Shown here: piece by piece, positions 44,156 through 56,063 of the stretch
How the letters are laid out: each line of letters begins with the position of its first letter
Numbering within the stretch: the first letter of the stretch is position 1
Assembly (NCBI GenBank): GCA_036435485.1
Contig: CM071599.1
Span: 207,613,178-207,677,177 of the forward strand
Direction of reading: 5' to 3'
DNA: 64,000 nt
DNA from: Saposhnikovia divaricata
Taxonomy: Eukaryota; Streptophyta; Magnoliopsida; Apiales; Apiaceae
The notes under the pieces: model-generated
Database searches by the model: none
The model's input: the letters and a program-made list of their open reading frames with translations, nothing else
What the model was told of the DNA's origin: nothing
Position numbers and translations under genes: made by a program

Positions 44156-44593
44156 TGTTATAACCGGATTTCTGCCAAGCCTTGGTTCGGCTCCACCTGC
44201 AAAACGAGAAGAATGCGAGGGATTGACCCCCCGATTCACCTCCGGTGTAAGAATCAGTAAATCGGTTTTTAGAGAGAAATAAGGTAAAACGTAGAGTGTT
44301 TGTGTGTGTTTGAAATTGGTTGTCCTTTGAAGTTTAATTATACTTCTCTTTTTATAGACTTGGTTTCACCTTTTTCTTCTTGGATCCGATCTAGATCGGT
44401 ATGATGAGGAGACATTATTATTCTTCATTGTCCCCAATACTCAAGTAAAGTAATTATGTGATCTGTTAAAGAGGAAATGACCATGTGACCGTTGAAGGGA
44501 AATGGACTGGGCCGAATATGGGCCGACCGACCGTATGGACTGTTTTGATATTGGGCCTTATGTTCGTCCCAATGGGAAGATGGGCTTCCAACA
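44156..44593 (-). repeat. 5' LTR of the gypsy element
   Basis: 438 bases; lacks 15 bases (around GGGCCGAACGACCAT) present in the other LTR. Confidence 0.92.
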
Positions 44594-44598
44594 GATCA

Positions 44599-45276
44599 CT
44601 TGAATATTGACACGCTAGTTTCTATGTATACACTTTCCTTGTTCAGAGAGCACCATTATGGATAGGAGACTTTCCTGGTTCGGAGAGCACCATTGTGGAT
44701 AGGAGAGAGCATGTGTCGGTTCGGCTCGGCTTTTAGAATAAACGGGAACCAGAACCATGTAAAGAGAGACTATAAACAAATTTCATGTGTTGATACACAT
44801 ATTTACGCTAATGGGACACTTCTCTGCAATAATATAAATCTATGTTACTTTTTACTTTGTACCAAAACCCAAAAACTGATCATTCCAAGCAGTGAACAAG
44901 TTAGGTTATGAAAAAAATGATATCATCTTAATTCTGAAAATATATATTGCAACAAAGGCCATTTTATTTATTAATAATAAAATTGATTCGATTCAGTTTT
45001 TTCGGTTTGGTTGGAACCTAAAATCGGAACCGTATCATTTGAATCGGCTCGATTTTATATTTTCCATTTTCGCTTTGGTTGAAACCTAAAATCGAAACCA
45101 AACCGAACCATTTGAATCGGCTCGATTTTTTATTTTCCAATTGACTTGATTTTTATTGGTTCTGATTCGATTTTCAATTGACTCAATTTTTAGGTTTTCG
45201 ATCAATTTTATTTGATTCGATTTTTATTGGTTTTGATTCCATTTTTTGCTTTGTCCGAATTGTGATTCCATTAATA
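44599..45276. other. Spacer, nothing recognised
   Basis: Contains a short direct repeat (GAGAGCACCATT-TGGATAGGAG, near 44648 and 44682) and a low-complexity TCGGTTTGGTTGGAACC / ATTTTTATTGGTTTTGATT stretch. No gene. Confidence 0.5.
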
Positions 45277-46521
45277 ACTGGAACTCATAATACAACTGTT
45301 GCTGTGTATGTTGATGACATTATCCTAACTGGTGATGATCAACACATGATCAAAGAGCTTAAAGATCATTTGGATAATATTTTTGGAATTAAAGACTTAG
45401 GAAAACTCTGCTATTTTCTTGGGATGGAGATTGGTTATCTGGATTCTGGGATTACTCTTACTCAGAAGAAATTCATAAATGAATTGCTTCATGATGCTGG
45501 TATACTTGATGCAAAAATGGTTGTTACACCTCTTCCACTTAATCTCAAATTACAGGTTAATGAAGGGGAACTATATGCTGATCCCAGTTACTACAGATGT
45601 CTTATTGGGAAACTTAATTTTCTTACTTATACACGACCTGATCTGTCATACACAGTCCAACATCTTAGTCAGTTTCTGCAAAACCCCAGGATACAACATT
45701 ATCAAGCTTTAATGCATACACTCAGATATGTGAAATCTACAGCATGACAAAGAATTGTGCTAAAAGCAAATAAGAAGCTTACTTTGCAAGCTTACTCAGA
45801 TTCAGACTGAGGTGCATGCTTAAATTCAAGAAGATCAATTTCTGGATATCTTTTACTCCTAGGGAAGTCTCCTGTCAGTTGGAAATCTAAGAAGAAAGGA
45901 ACAGTTTCTAAAAGCTCTTCTGAGGCTGAATATCGAGCCATGTCATCAGCTGCCTTAGAAGTCACATGGTTAGTTCGTTTGCTTGCAGAATTAGGAGTGA
46001 CATATTTGTTACCAGTTACTATTCACTGTGATAACCAAAGTGCAATTCACATAGCAAAAAATCAGGTTCATCATGAACAGACAAAACATATAGAAATTGA
46101 TGTTCATTTTACTCGAGATAAGGTAATAGAAGGCTTGCTGCAGATCACTTATCTTCCTACCTCTTCTCAGCTTGCTGATATCTTCACTAAAATCCTTCCT
46201 TCTGTTCAGTTCAAGGAGTTGCTGTCCAAACTAGGCATGAATTCATGCCAGCCTAGTTTGAGGGGGGATGTTACATATAGTGACTGTGAGGATGCGTGTA
46301 GGTGACAGCCTTGTTACACAAACATTACACTAGAATAGTTTGTTATGCACAAGTTGTTATATTGACAACTGTTAGCTAGCTATATAAGGATAGATTGCCT
46401 TCTTTCATTAGTTAAGTCCAGTGCTCTGTATCTTCTTCGTTTCAGTAGTTCTCTGTAAACCTAAAGCTTGTGATATTAATGGAGTTTATGTTCATTTCTT
46501 CTTTCTTTGGTTGAATCTACA
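45277..46521 (+). pseudogene. Ty1/copia fragment: reverse transcriptase end, RNase H and probable 3' LTR
   Basis: Starts inside the reverse transcriptase at AVYVDDIILTGDD and continues KDLGKLCYFLGMEI, TRPDLSYTVQHLSQFL, then RNase H (SPVSWKSKKKGTVSKSSSEAEYRAM, IHCDNQSAIHIAKN, QLADIFTKILP). Two in-frame TGA codons, near 45745 and 45808, disrupt it. A polypurine tract (TTGAGGGGGGA) precedes a likely LTR starting TGTTACATA at 46269 and ending near 46521. The 5' two-thirds are missing. It is a different family from the element at 49063. Confidence 0.85.
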
Positions 46522-47693
46522 TATTGTAATAATTACTTTTATGACTGAAGCTTGTTAAGGCCCTCGTGATAGCTTGGAATGAATATTCAGACACTATAAA
46601 CACCACTGTTAGGAGAAAAATCCGTTTGTACAGAACGAAAGCTTCCTGTTTTACACAGTTTTGTGCATATTTTTGGATTTTGTAATTAAATAGTTATTTA
46701 TTACAGTATTGTGTAGTTATCTTATCATGGCTTGGCTTTGTCATTATGAGGGCTTCATTGTTGTTTGTGTGTATTGTAGGGGTAGGCGCCCATGGCCGAT
46801 GATGTTGATGGCAAAATGGATAAGGGTGAAATGGATGAGGGTGAAATGGATGATGAGGAAGATGATGGTATGGATGATGATGATGACAATGACGGTGGCG
46901 ACATGGATGATGAGGATGGTTATGATGGTTGCATGGATGATGATGATGATGGTGGTGGCATGGGTAATTACGAGGATACGGAGTCCGATGAAGATCGTGA
47001 CTTGAGTTCTCCACATTCTCAGGTTATCTCGAAAGGCGGTCCAAAAATTATTGGTTAATTAACTGTTTTGGACTTTATCTATGTTTTGGATGTTTGTAAA
47101 ACAGTTGAATTTTATGTATTATGGTGTAAGCTTTTGTATTATGGTGTAAGATTGTGTTAACACTCTGAATTTGAATGCTTAATGGTTTTATATATTGTGG
47201 TGTGCATGAACATTCTGAATTTTGGTGTGTATGAACAGCTTTGATTAAATTGATTTAAAGCCAATAAATGGCTGTGAAGCAGGAAAAGCAGCAAAAAGTT
47301 GGCCCTCATCTGCAAACCTTACGACAGACAAATCTGTCGTAAGTACTGGATTCAAAGAACTTATGACAGAAAATTCTGTCGTAAGTACTGGATTCAAAAA
47401 ACTTATGACGGATGTTCTTCATTCAAACCCTGTCATAAGTTGTAATATTATATAATATTTGTTTTTTATTTCCAAATTAAATAAATTTGAAATTTGTGAC
47501 AATTTGCGGAACTTGTGACAAAACTCGGAACTTGTGACAAAATTACGAACTTGTGACAAAACGCGGAACTTGTGACCGTATATCCGAACTTTCAACTGGA
47601 GCAAAAACGACAGAACGTTTCCGTCGTAAATGAGGCATTTACGACGGATCTAGTGTAAATTTTCCGTCGTAAAAGCCCAGATTTGTTGTAGTG
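46522..47693 (+). mobile_element. CACTA (En/Spm-type) transposon 3' end
   Basis: The right end reads ...CCAGATTTGTTGTAGTG, the reverse complement of a CACTACAACAAATCTGG terminal repeat. Internal to it are subterminal repeats with ACGACAGA/TCTGTCGT and ACGACGG/CCGTCGT motifs, including two copies of GTAAGTACTGGATTCAAA-AACTTATGAC near 47338 and 47379. The left end is not found. Transposase domains are not visible, so this is a truncated copy. Confidence 0.7.
46792..47058 (+). CDS. Acidic Asp/Gly/Met-rich 88-residue frame, probably a CACTA last exon
   Basis: Starts MADDVDGKMDKGEMDEGEMD and is made mainly of Asp, Glu, Gly and Met, ending SKGGPKIIG. A splice-acceptor-like TGTAGGG lies just upstream, so the Met may be internal to an exon. 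Acidic tails occur in CACTA-encoded proteins, and it sits inside the CACTA remnant. I do not recognise a domain; it may not be translated. Confidence 0.3.
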   Translation: MADDVDGKMDKGEMDEGEMDDEEDDGMDDDDDNDGGDMDDEDGYDGCMDDDDDGGGMGNYEDTESDEDRDLSSPHSQVISKGGPKIIG

Positions 47694-48409
47694 ATGATTG
47701 TTTCTTTTGAATCCTTGTTTCTTGGAGGGATTGAAAAACTACTTTCGATAATGCAAATCAGCTTCCCGGAATTGGGATTGGTAATTCATGATTGTAGAGA
47801 AGTCAGTTGGCTTAATCTTCTCTTTGGTTTGCTGGAAATTCTACTTTTCGATTCGGTGAGTCAGTTGAACTTTTACTGAATCGAAGTTTGATTCCTTACC
47901 TATACTACAAAGCAAAATCTGACTATGTTCAAGAACCTATATCTAAAAAGGGTTTTCAAATGATATGGAAGAAATATTTTGAGCTTGAGGCAGGAGCAGG
48001 TAATATATTGATGACACCATATGGAGGAAAAATGGATGAATTTTCAGCATCGGAGCTTCCATTTCCCCATAGAGCTGGAAACTTGTACATGATGTATAAT
48101 GGAGTGTCTTGGCAGGCAAACACAACCGGAGATGAACTGTTGAAGAGGTTGAATTGGCTCAAAAGCCTATACAGTGACCTGGCTTCTTTTGTTTCAAAGA
48201 ACCCAAGGACTGCATATATAAAATACAATGATCTCGACCTAGGGATTGGAAGCTTAACCTACGAGGAAGCAAGCCAATGGGGTTTGAAATACTTTGGAAT
48301 CAATTTTGAGCGATTGGTTAGGGTAAAGACTCTGGTTGATCCGGACAATTTCTTCAATCATGAACAGAGCATTCCTGCTTTTCCATCTTCATCAAAAGAT
48401 GAACTATAA
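47694..48409 (+). pseudogene. Berberine bridge enzyme-like (FAD-linked oxidase) C-terminal fragment
   Basis: BBE-like enzymes are secreted FAD oxidases. Here only the C-terminal part remains: SLFLGGIEKLLSIMQISFPELGL and DCREVSWLN in one frame, then LLNRSLIP and YKAKSDYVQEPISKKG, MTPYGGKMDEFSASELPFPHRAGNLYMM, SKNPRTAYIKYNDLDLGIG and KYFGINFERLVRVKTLVDPDNFFNHEQSIP in another. A frameshift near 47855 divides them. The FAD-binding N-terminus with its His/Cys attachment sites is missing. The gene is cut off exactly where the CACTA end lies. The reading frame of the last 170 residues is clean, so decay is recent. Confidence 0.85.
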
Positions 48410-49057
48410 TGTGTGCATATCTATGATATTTACTTGTAACGTGCATATCTATGTGTGCGCATGTGCACCTGTGCATGCATACTATGTGTGTGTGTGTGCA
48501 GTGTGCACCTGTGCATGTTTTCTTACTTATTTGATAAATTTTTGAAAGTGCTTAATTGAAAGATCTTCACCGAAGTTGCAAGTTTTCTTATTTCTTAGAT
48601 GCCTTCTATCCTGATTTGTATTAATATTTAAAGAAACATCCAGAGGGTTTATAACATGATGTAGTTTGAATTACCAAGATAACGTAGTTTTCTTCTGTTA
48701 AAATTAAAATAATATGGTACTTAGCTATCAAAGCTTTATAAATGGACACTCGATAAGTTATTGTAATTTTTAATGGTAGTTGAAGTTTGATTCTAAGTTT
48801 TGTATGCATGATTGATCTTCCATTACAAGTGAATTATTGATACATCACTCAGGTGTAAAATCTTCGATTCTACTCTCTATTTTCGTCTTGATATTTAATA
48901 TTGTTCTTATATCACAAAGTTATCAAATCATGATGTTCTTTGTTGGTTTCTGTTGATTCATGATTGTATCGAATTATCATATACCTATCTGGTCAAACTC
49001 AATCTGATAAGCATTTCAGTCTTACTCCTAAATTGTTCTGTGTTTCTTACATGAAGA
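48410..49057. other. Spacer with a TG-rich stretch
   Basis: A (TG)n-like tract lies near 48450-48510. Otherwise nothing recognised. Confidence 0.5.
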
Positions 49058-49062
49058 TTGAT

Positions 49063-49364
49063 TAAAGATATAATAAAACATTCCAAAGACGACAAAGACG
49101 AAGTCAATGCTGAGGTCTACAAGTGTCAAATGCAAAAGAAGCTACTAATAGCCTATCAGAACAAATAGTCAAAGTTAGTTATGATAGTCAAATCAGTTAG
49201 TTAGAAACATTCTCTCTTGTATTACTATATAAACACAACTGTAAACATTTTCTTATTCATTAAGAAATGTTACAAACTATCTTCTTCTTCATGTATGATT
49301 CTCTCTAGCTTTAATGGAGTTTCTGGTTTAGATACAGAGTATTTTCGTTATATTTCACTCATTA
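49063..49364 (+). repeat. 5' LTR of the copia element
   Basis: 302 bases with a likely TATA box in ACTATATAAACAC near 49225. Confidence 0.9.
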
Positions 49365-49376
49365 TGGTATCAGAGC
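49365..49376 (+). promoter_or_regulatory. Primer-binding site (initiator-Met tRNA type)
   Basis: TGGTATCAGAGC directly at the LTR edge. GGTATCAGAGC is repeated 14 bases further on. Confidence 0.85.
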
Positions 49377-49664
49377 TGGTATCAGAGCTCTCTGGAAGTT
49401 CAGATTACGAGTTCGCGATCTTCATCCGAGCATGATCTTGATAACTTTCAGCCCAAATCTGTACAATTTTACAGGTTTTTTCATCATTTCCGCATTATTT
49501 TTCTCAGATTTGTTACTCAGTTGAGTATTTGGTTGGGATTCTTGTTTTGTTCTTGTTTGATTCGAGATTCTTGCTTGTTTTTTGTTCGATTTGGTTCGAT
49601 TTACTTGCGACTAGCTTGTTTTGATCGATTATCCGGTTTGATTATCATCGATTGTGTTCACAAT

Positions 49665-50918
49665 ATGATAAAATCGAATTTATTAGGTCCTTCTTATGCT
49701 AATGTTGTGATGAACAACACTACTATGAATGTTGAACAAAATGCAGAGAGTAGTAATTCTAGGTCGCATAATGTGCCTATTGATGAACAAAATGTTCAGA
49801 ACAATGACGAAATTTCGATTGAATCGAATCTACATCCAGTATACCTTCAGAACATAGATCACCCTGGCTTGATTTTAATCTCTAAGAAACTCACTGGAAC
49901 TGATAATTTTGGGCCTTGGAAACGATCTATCACCATAGATTTGTCTGCAAAGAATAAGATTGGGATAGTTAATGGAACCTATCCTAAACCTAAAGAAACC
50001 TCACCGTTAAGGGCACAATGGGACAGGGTAAATGATATGGTGATAAGTTGGATCTTGAATACTGTTTCAGATGAGATTAGTAATGGAATGGATTTTGTTA
50101 CTTCAGCTCAAGAAATGTAGACTGAATTACATGAACAATTTTCAAGTGTAAATGGTCACAAGGTGTATCAAGTGTTAACGGAAATACATGCTTTGGAACA
50201 AGGTGATAAGTCTGTTGAAATTTACTATCATAAGTTGAAAAATTTATGGGATGAGTATGCAGCACTTGAGTCTGTTATTGCTTGCAAATGTGGTTGTAAT
50301 TGTGGTTCTTACAAGCTGATTGAAGAAAGGGAATAGCGTAAGAAATTACTTCAGTTCTTGATGGGTTTAACTGACAGCTATTCTGTTGCTAGAGGACAGA
50401 TTTTGATGATGACTCCTCTACCTACAATTACTCAAGCTTTCTCACTTGTTAAACAAGATGAAAAGCAAAAGCAAGGTCATCATGTATCTGTACCTTTCAT
50501 TGGTAATGTTAGTGAAGTTTCCAGGATTGGTAATACTTCTTCAACTGTTAACTCTAACTCTAAGGCTCACAAGTCTTCATTGAAGTGTACATACTGCAAC
50601 AAGGAGGGTCATACTAAGGACTTTTGTTACAAGCTAGTTGGTTATCCAGACAGAAAGAAAGGGAAACCAAAGCAATCATCACAGTCTTCTGGTTTTAGGC
50701 CACTTCCATCTCAAACTGCAAGTGCAAGTGCTAATCATGCTGATGTTTTTACTCAGTCTATTACTCAGCCTATGAATGCAGGTTCTGTTGTTTCTTCTGG
50801 ACAAAGATCTCTCACCAATACTCCTTCTATTGAGCAACTGCAGAATCAAATGTCTCAGATGAATCAAATGATGCTCCAAATGATGAATAAAAGCAAATTG
50901 AATTCACCAGAAGATTAG
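49665..50918 (+). pseudogene. Copia gag, interrupted by in-frame TAG codons
   Basis: From ATG at 49665 the frame reads a gag domain (LHPVYLQNIDHPGLILISKK, NFGPWKRSITIDL, DRVNDMVISWILNTVS) and, beyond stops, ELHEQFSSVNGHKVYQV and a CX2CX4HX4C zinc knuckle (CTYCNKEGHTKDFC). TAG codons stand at 50118, near 50334 and at 50916, all in the same frame. The last one separates gag from the protease. Gag packages the element RNA. Confidence 0.85.
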
Positions 50919-52316
50919 ATGCCTGCAATGGCAGGTATGACATATTGTCTTCAAGCCTCTACTGTCAATAATTGGTTAAAAACTTGGATAATAGACACAG
51001 GTGCTTCTCATCACATGTGCTGTAACAAACATTTGTTTAGTTACCTTGTCACTTTGCCAAAACCTCTTCAAATTGCATTGCCTAATAGGCATATCATTGA
51101 TATTCATCAATCTGGTAATGTGATTCTTAATGATCACATCACTTTGACTAATGTCTTATTTGTTCCATCTTTTAATTGTAATCTCTTGTCTGTCTCTAAA
51201 TTGACATCAGACTCTGGTTGCATTGTCAATTTCTTTCCAACCAATTGTATTTTTCAGGACCTGCCTCAACAGAAAGTTCTAGCTACTGGTGATCTTTTTG
51301 ATGGCTTGTACTACTTTCATTCACTCACTCCAGTTTCTCAGCTGCCAGGCACTACAATTGCTTCTTCTTCTGTAGTTCCTGTTGTTTCTTTTGCTTCTGT
51401 ACACAACATTTCTGATGTATCTAGATCTAAACTTTGGCATGTTAGACTAGGACATCCTTATAATGTTGTGTTACAACATATTCCTTGTTTGAAATCTTTT
51501 TCTTGTATGGATAAGTGTCCTGTTTGTCCAGTTGCAAAACAATGTAAATTGTCTTTTCCTAAGCACAGTAATTCTCATGTCTCTGCTGTTTTTGATTTAA
51601 TTCATATGGATGTTTGGGGCCCATATCAAACTCCTACTATTACTGGTGCTAAATACTTCTTGACAATAGTGGATGATCACACTAGGGCTACATGGGTTTT
51701 CTTAATGCCAAATAAACAACATGTTTTCACAATTTTTAGACATTTTCATGCCTATACTATTAGTCAGTTTCAAACCTCCATCAAGGCTGTTAGATCTGAC
51801 AATGGCAGTGAATTTTTTAATTCTGTCTTTAATGAATTTTTGGCCTCCAATGGCATTATACATCAATCTTCTTGTCCATATACACCTCAACAAAACTCCA
51901 GAGTCGAGCGCAAACATAGACATTTGTTAGAAATGTCTAGAGCTCTTTGTTTTCAATCAGGTTTACCTCTCAAATTCTGGGGGGAATGTGTTCTTACTGC
52001 AGCCTATCTCATTAAAAGGTTACCTACTCCTGTTTTACAATATAAGTCTCATTTTGAACTTTTACATCATAAACTTCCTGATTATGATCAATTAAAAGCT
52101 TTTGGATGTTTATGCTATGCTTCCATACATAATATGGACAAATTTTCTTCCAGAGCTATTAAATCTGTCTTTCTTGGTTATCCAGTTCATCAGAAGGGTT
52201 ACAAGTTATATAATCTTGAAACTCATGCAATTTTTATAAGCAGACATGTTGTTTTTCATGAAGAATCTTTTCTCTATCTTTCTAAGAACACAGTTGCCAC
52301 TAATTCTTCCTTCTAA
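50919..52316 (+). pseudogene. Copia protease and integrase
   Basis: In frame with gag. The aspartic protease core is WIIDTGASHHM. The pre-integrase zinc motif KLWHVRLGHP ... CPVCPVAKQC follows. The integrase core shows HMDVWGPY, VDDHTRATWVFLM, VRSDNGSEF and YTPQQNSRVERKHRHLLEM, so all three catalytic acids are present. A TAA at 52314-52316 ends it before the linker to the reverse transcriptase. Confidence 0.88.
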
Positions 52317-54247
52317 GATTGGCTATCTTCTTATTCATCTAACCCTTTTGTTAATCAGCCTGTTGTTCAGACTATTAATCAACCTATTCCTAATGAACCT
52401 ATTGTTCAGTCTGATGATCAATCTTACACTATTGATTTACATCAGTCTTCTATAAATTCTTTTCCATCTTCACTTGATCAACATGAAGTTTTAGTTGAAA
52501 ATGTTTCTGCTCACAATCAGTCTACTGATCATTTAAACAATAATCAAACTTCTGATCTTTCTATGGTTCCTAGACAATCCACTAGACAAGTCACTAAACC
52601 TAAGTGGTGGACTGATTATCATATTCCTTCTCTTGAAAAATCCAAAGTAAACTTAGCATCAGTACCTACTTCTGTTATGACTGAACCACAACATTTCTTT
52701 CAAGCTGTTCAACATCCACAGTGGGTTGAAGCTATGCAAAAGGAATTGAGTTCTCTTGAACAAAACAATACATGGCAATTAGTATCTCTGCCTCCTGGAA
52801 AACAAACAGTTGGGTGCAAATGGGTATATAGGATTAAATATAACCCTGATGGCACTATTGATAGATATAAGGCCAGATTGGTAGCTAAAGGTTATACACA
52901 GTCTGAGGGTATTGATTTTCATGATACCTTTGCTCCAGTAGCAAAGATGGTTACTATTCGAACTTTATTAGCAGTTGCTGCAGCAAAAGGATGGATAATT
53001 GAACAATTAGATGTCAATAATGCATTTCTCCATGGAGATTTGCAAGAAGAGGTTTACATGAGTTTACCTTTAGGTTATATGAACAATTCTGGAATTCCTA
53101 ATCTGGTTTGCAAGTTGATTAAATCTATATACGGTTTAAGACAGGCCTCGAGGTGTTGGTTTGAAAAGTTAGCCACCTGCTTACTTCAAGCTGGTTATGT
53201 TCAATCAAAGGCTGATCACTCTATGTTTACTTACATTAAAGATGGTATCTTTCTAGTGATAGTCATCTATGTTGATGATATTTTGATTTCTGGAAACAAT
53301 CAAGAGAGCATCAATGCTTTAAAGCATTTGTTAGATGTTAAGTTCAGTATTAAGAATCTGGGAGCTATTAAATATTATTTGGGATTGGAAATTTCTAGGA
53401 ATCCAGATGGTATCTTTGTGAAACAGCAAAAGTTCATAAATGATATGTTAACTTCTGCAAACATGCTAGACTGTAAGCCTTTATCAGTTCATATTGATCC
53501 ACATTTAAAACTGTTTGACAATGACAAGTCTGGTGCTCTACTTGATAATCCTTCCATTTACAGAGCCTTGGTTGGCAAATTACTATATCTCAATTCATGT
53601 CGGCCAGATATCAGTTTTTCAGTACAAATGTTAAGCCAATTCTTACATGCACCCAGAACAAAGCATATGATAGCTTTAACCAGAGTTCTTCGTTATCTCA
53701 AATGGACTGCAGGTCATGGATTATTTTTTTCCTGCTAATAACTCTCTTGAAGTATCAATGTTTAGTGATAGTGATTGGGCAGGGGATGCTAATGATCGAA
53801 AGTCTGTTGGTGCTTATTGCTTGTTACTTGGTAATGTTGCTGTTTCTTGGCGATCTAAAAAGCAACAAGTCACTTCAAGGAGCTCTGCAAAAGCTGAGTA
53901 TCGAGCTCTTGCTGATGCTTCCTGTGAAGCAATATGGTTTATCAATTTTCTTACTGAGCTTGAAGTTGCTCCTACTGGTCCTATTCCTTTATATTGTGAC
54001 AACAAAGCTGCAATAGATCTTACTGCAAATCCAGTTTATCATGCTAGAACCAAGCATATTGAGCTTGATTGTCATTTCATTCGAGAGAAAATTCAGCTTG
54101 GCATTGTTGATGTTCGTCAAATCTCTACAACAAAGAATACTGCAGACATTCTTACTAAAGGGCTTGGTAAGGTTCTTCATTGGTCTTGTGCTACCAAATT
54201 AGGAATGCTCACTTTTGGTTTGCTTCCCATTTGTGGGGGGCTATGCT
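52317..54247 (+). pseudogene. Copia reverse transcriptase and RNase H
   Basis: The linker is SPT-rich and poorly conserved. The reverse transcriptase spans HPQWVEAMQKELSSLEQNNT, GCKWVYRIKYNPDGTIDRYK, LDVNNAFLHGDLQEEVYM and the catalytic IYVDDILISG. The frame shifts in a run of seven T near 53725. RNase H then follows in the new frame (FSDSDWAGDANDRKSVGAYC, SRSSAKAEYRALADASCE, LYCDNKAAIDLTANP, NTADILTKGL). Apart from these breaks the domains are well preserved. Confidence 0.88.
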
Positions 54248-54268
54248 AGTATCCGTCACTGGGGGGTC

Positions 54269-54570
54269 TAAAGATATAATAAAGCATTCCAAAGACGACA
54301 AAGACGAAGTCAATGTTGAGGTCTACAAGTGTCAAATGCAAAAGAAGCTACTAATAGCCTATCAAAACAAATAGTCAAAGTTAGTTATGATAGTCACATC
54401 AGTTAGTTAGAAACATTCTCTCTTGTATTACTATATAAACACAACTGTAAACATTTTCTTATTCATTAAGAAATGTAACAAACTATCTTCTTCTTCATGT
54501 ATGATTCTCTCTAGCTTTAATGGAGTTTCTGGTTTAGATACAGAGTATTTTCGTTATATTTCACTCATTA
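54269..54570 (+). repeat. 3' LTR of the copia element
   Basis: 302 bases, same ends as the 5' LTR; preceded by CACTGGGGGGTC. Confidence 0.9.
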
Positions 54571-54575
54571 TTGAT

Positions 54576-56060
54576 TGCATCATCTTTGATTAGGATAGCT
54601 TTTAGCTGGATTTGACTACACAACTAGTTTTAGTAGGTTTTCATACTTGCAAGAGGACAAGAGAGGTCAATAATTCTCACATTATCTGCAAAGAGCAAAC
54701 TGGAAATTGTTGATATAACAGTAGCAGGTAGCTGTGAAAGAAAGTCATATTCGAGAAAGTGTTTGGCTTGCATCAGGGGTTGCGAGGTATGCTTTTCAGC
54801 ATTGGCGGCTCTGTCATGGAGTTTAAATTAATACACTGACACGGCTTGCTAGTTTAGCATTTCTACTTCAGTTCAGTGTTTTCTATGTTTCTTTCTTGCA
54901 ATTATTCTCGGTTTGTTTTAACTGGCCTGCTTTGTCGGAATATGGGGATGAGATTGAAGTTTCAGCTAGCTTGGATGGATTTCATTATGTCTTCGTTTGC
55001 CATTGGGGATACACATCTCAGGTGGGTAGTTTTGCTTGCTGTTCAGGGCTCTGTCTGTCATACTTTGAGGCAATGAAATGGCCGATTTCACGGTAAGGGC
55101 ATTTTCTCACCACACAAACTACTACATGGGGTCATTACAGGCTTGAGAGCTTGCCTTCACTTTCTGGGGTTTGCTGAACTTATTCGTAGCAGGCCTGAAG
55201 CACGACTTTGGATTAGCTTACCTTTGTACTTGTAGTTGCTGTCATGTTCTTTTGCTTTTAGCTTGTATGGGTTGTTCTGCCCATTGTTTCTTGGTTCGCT
55301 TTATCATCTGGCATTCTAATCCCAATTCCCAACTAGCTTATAATTTGTACAAAATAGGATTTATTTTAAATTTTTATAATTGTTTACATTATAATAAAAA
55401 TTTAAATCTTATATTTCTGTATATAATAATTTTAAGTATTCAATTTAAATTAATATGTTGTTGGTTGAAATCGAATCTTAGACCAGTGTATACAACAAGT
55501 TTTAGTATTTTGTATGTAACGGTCGTAATCTATTTGAGTTGAACGATTGTGAATGAGGGATAACCAAAAATGATAACAAAAAATAGGGGTTAATCAAATT
55601 ACAAATTATACCCCTTTCGTTTATTATAGTATAGTATAGATTTGTGTGGATCGGTTATAGATAGTTTCTGCATTGGATTGTTTTTTTATAAATCTAATCA
55701 ATTTATAAAATATTTTATTCAAGAAATTGGTATGCAATATTATAAAATAACTAAAAGAATATGAGATAAATCGAAATCTTATCATTATTTTAATATATAT
55801 AAAGCTTCGTACGAGAAATTATTTCAGTTCTCGTGCCTTACACGAGCTTTTACGCTGGTTGTTGTGCATATTTCTTTCACGTTTTTAGATATTAGCAATT
55901 GAATATTTATAAAAAATACCACTTTTTCTAAATTATTTTACGATTTTACCATTTTATCAAAATATTTGCAAAGATACTTTTTCAAAAAACTAATTTGCAA
56001 AAATAATATTTTATTTGTAAAAATACGGTATGCAACCAAATGCAACGTGCAACTAGATGC
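54576..56060. other. Spacer with a Helitron-like end
   Basis: An exon-like frame near 54935-55020 (EYGDEIEVSASLDGFHYVF) ends at a CAG|GTGGGT donor, but I recognise no family. A hairpin CTCGTG/CACGAG (55830-55846) is followed by CTGG and T (55854-55858), a candidate Helitron 3' end. The rest is AT-rich with nothing recognised. Confidence 0.35.
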
Positions 56061-56063
56061 AGA

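Larger units (their letters stand above)
34619..44593 (-). mobile_element. Complete Ty3/gypsy Tat-lineage LTR retrotransposon, mutated
   Basis: About 10 kb on the minus strand. LTRs are 34619-35071 (3' LTR) and 44156-44593 (5' LTR), with a perfect GATCA target duplication (34614-34618, 44594-44598). Gene order is gag, protease, reverse transcriptase, RNase H, a second RNase H, integrase. The second RNase H between the first and the integrase is a hallmark of the Tat lineage. Beyond the integrase lie a tandem-repeat stretch and an opposite-strand accessory gene. The LTRs differ by a 15-bp indel and by about 11 substitutions on my count (about 2.5 percent). Several in-frame stops and frameshifts make this copy inactive. 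It predates the RLP triplication, since its LTR is copied at both junctions. Confidence 0.93.
49063..54570 (+). mobile_element. Complete Ty1/copia retrotransposon with TA...TA LTR ends, mutated
   Basis: 5508 bases. Two 302-bp LTRs (49063-49364 and 54269-54570) are flanked by TTGAT (49058-49062, 54571-54575). The LTRs begin TAAAGATATAA and end CACTCATTA, so the terminal dinucleotides are TA/TA instead of TG/CA. The primer-binding site TGGTATCAGAGC follows the 5' LTR directly and matches initiator-Met tRNA. A G-rich tract precedes the 3' LTR. I counted 5 differences between the LTRs (about 1.7 percent). Order gag-protease-integrase-RT-RNase H is that of copia. Stops and a frameshift make this copy defective. 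Confidence 0.92.

Noticed and set aside
46694..47016. His/Pro-rich minus-strand frame
   Set aside because: Antisense of the acidic Asp-rich frame; no start context or homology.
54896..55096. Exon-like frame with EYGDEIEVSASLDGFHYVF and a GT donor
   Set aside because: Could be a gene relic, but I recognise no family and see no partner exons, so I did not call it a gene.
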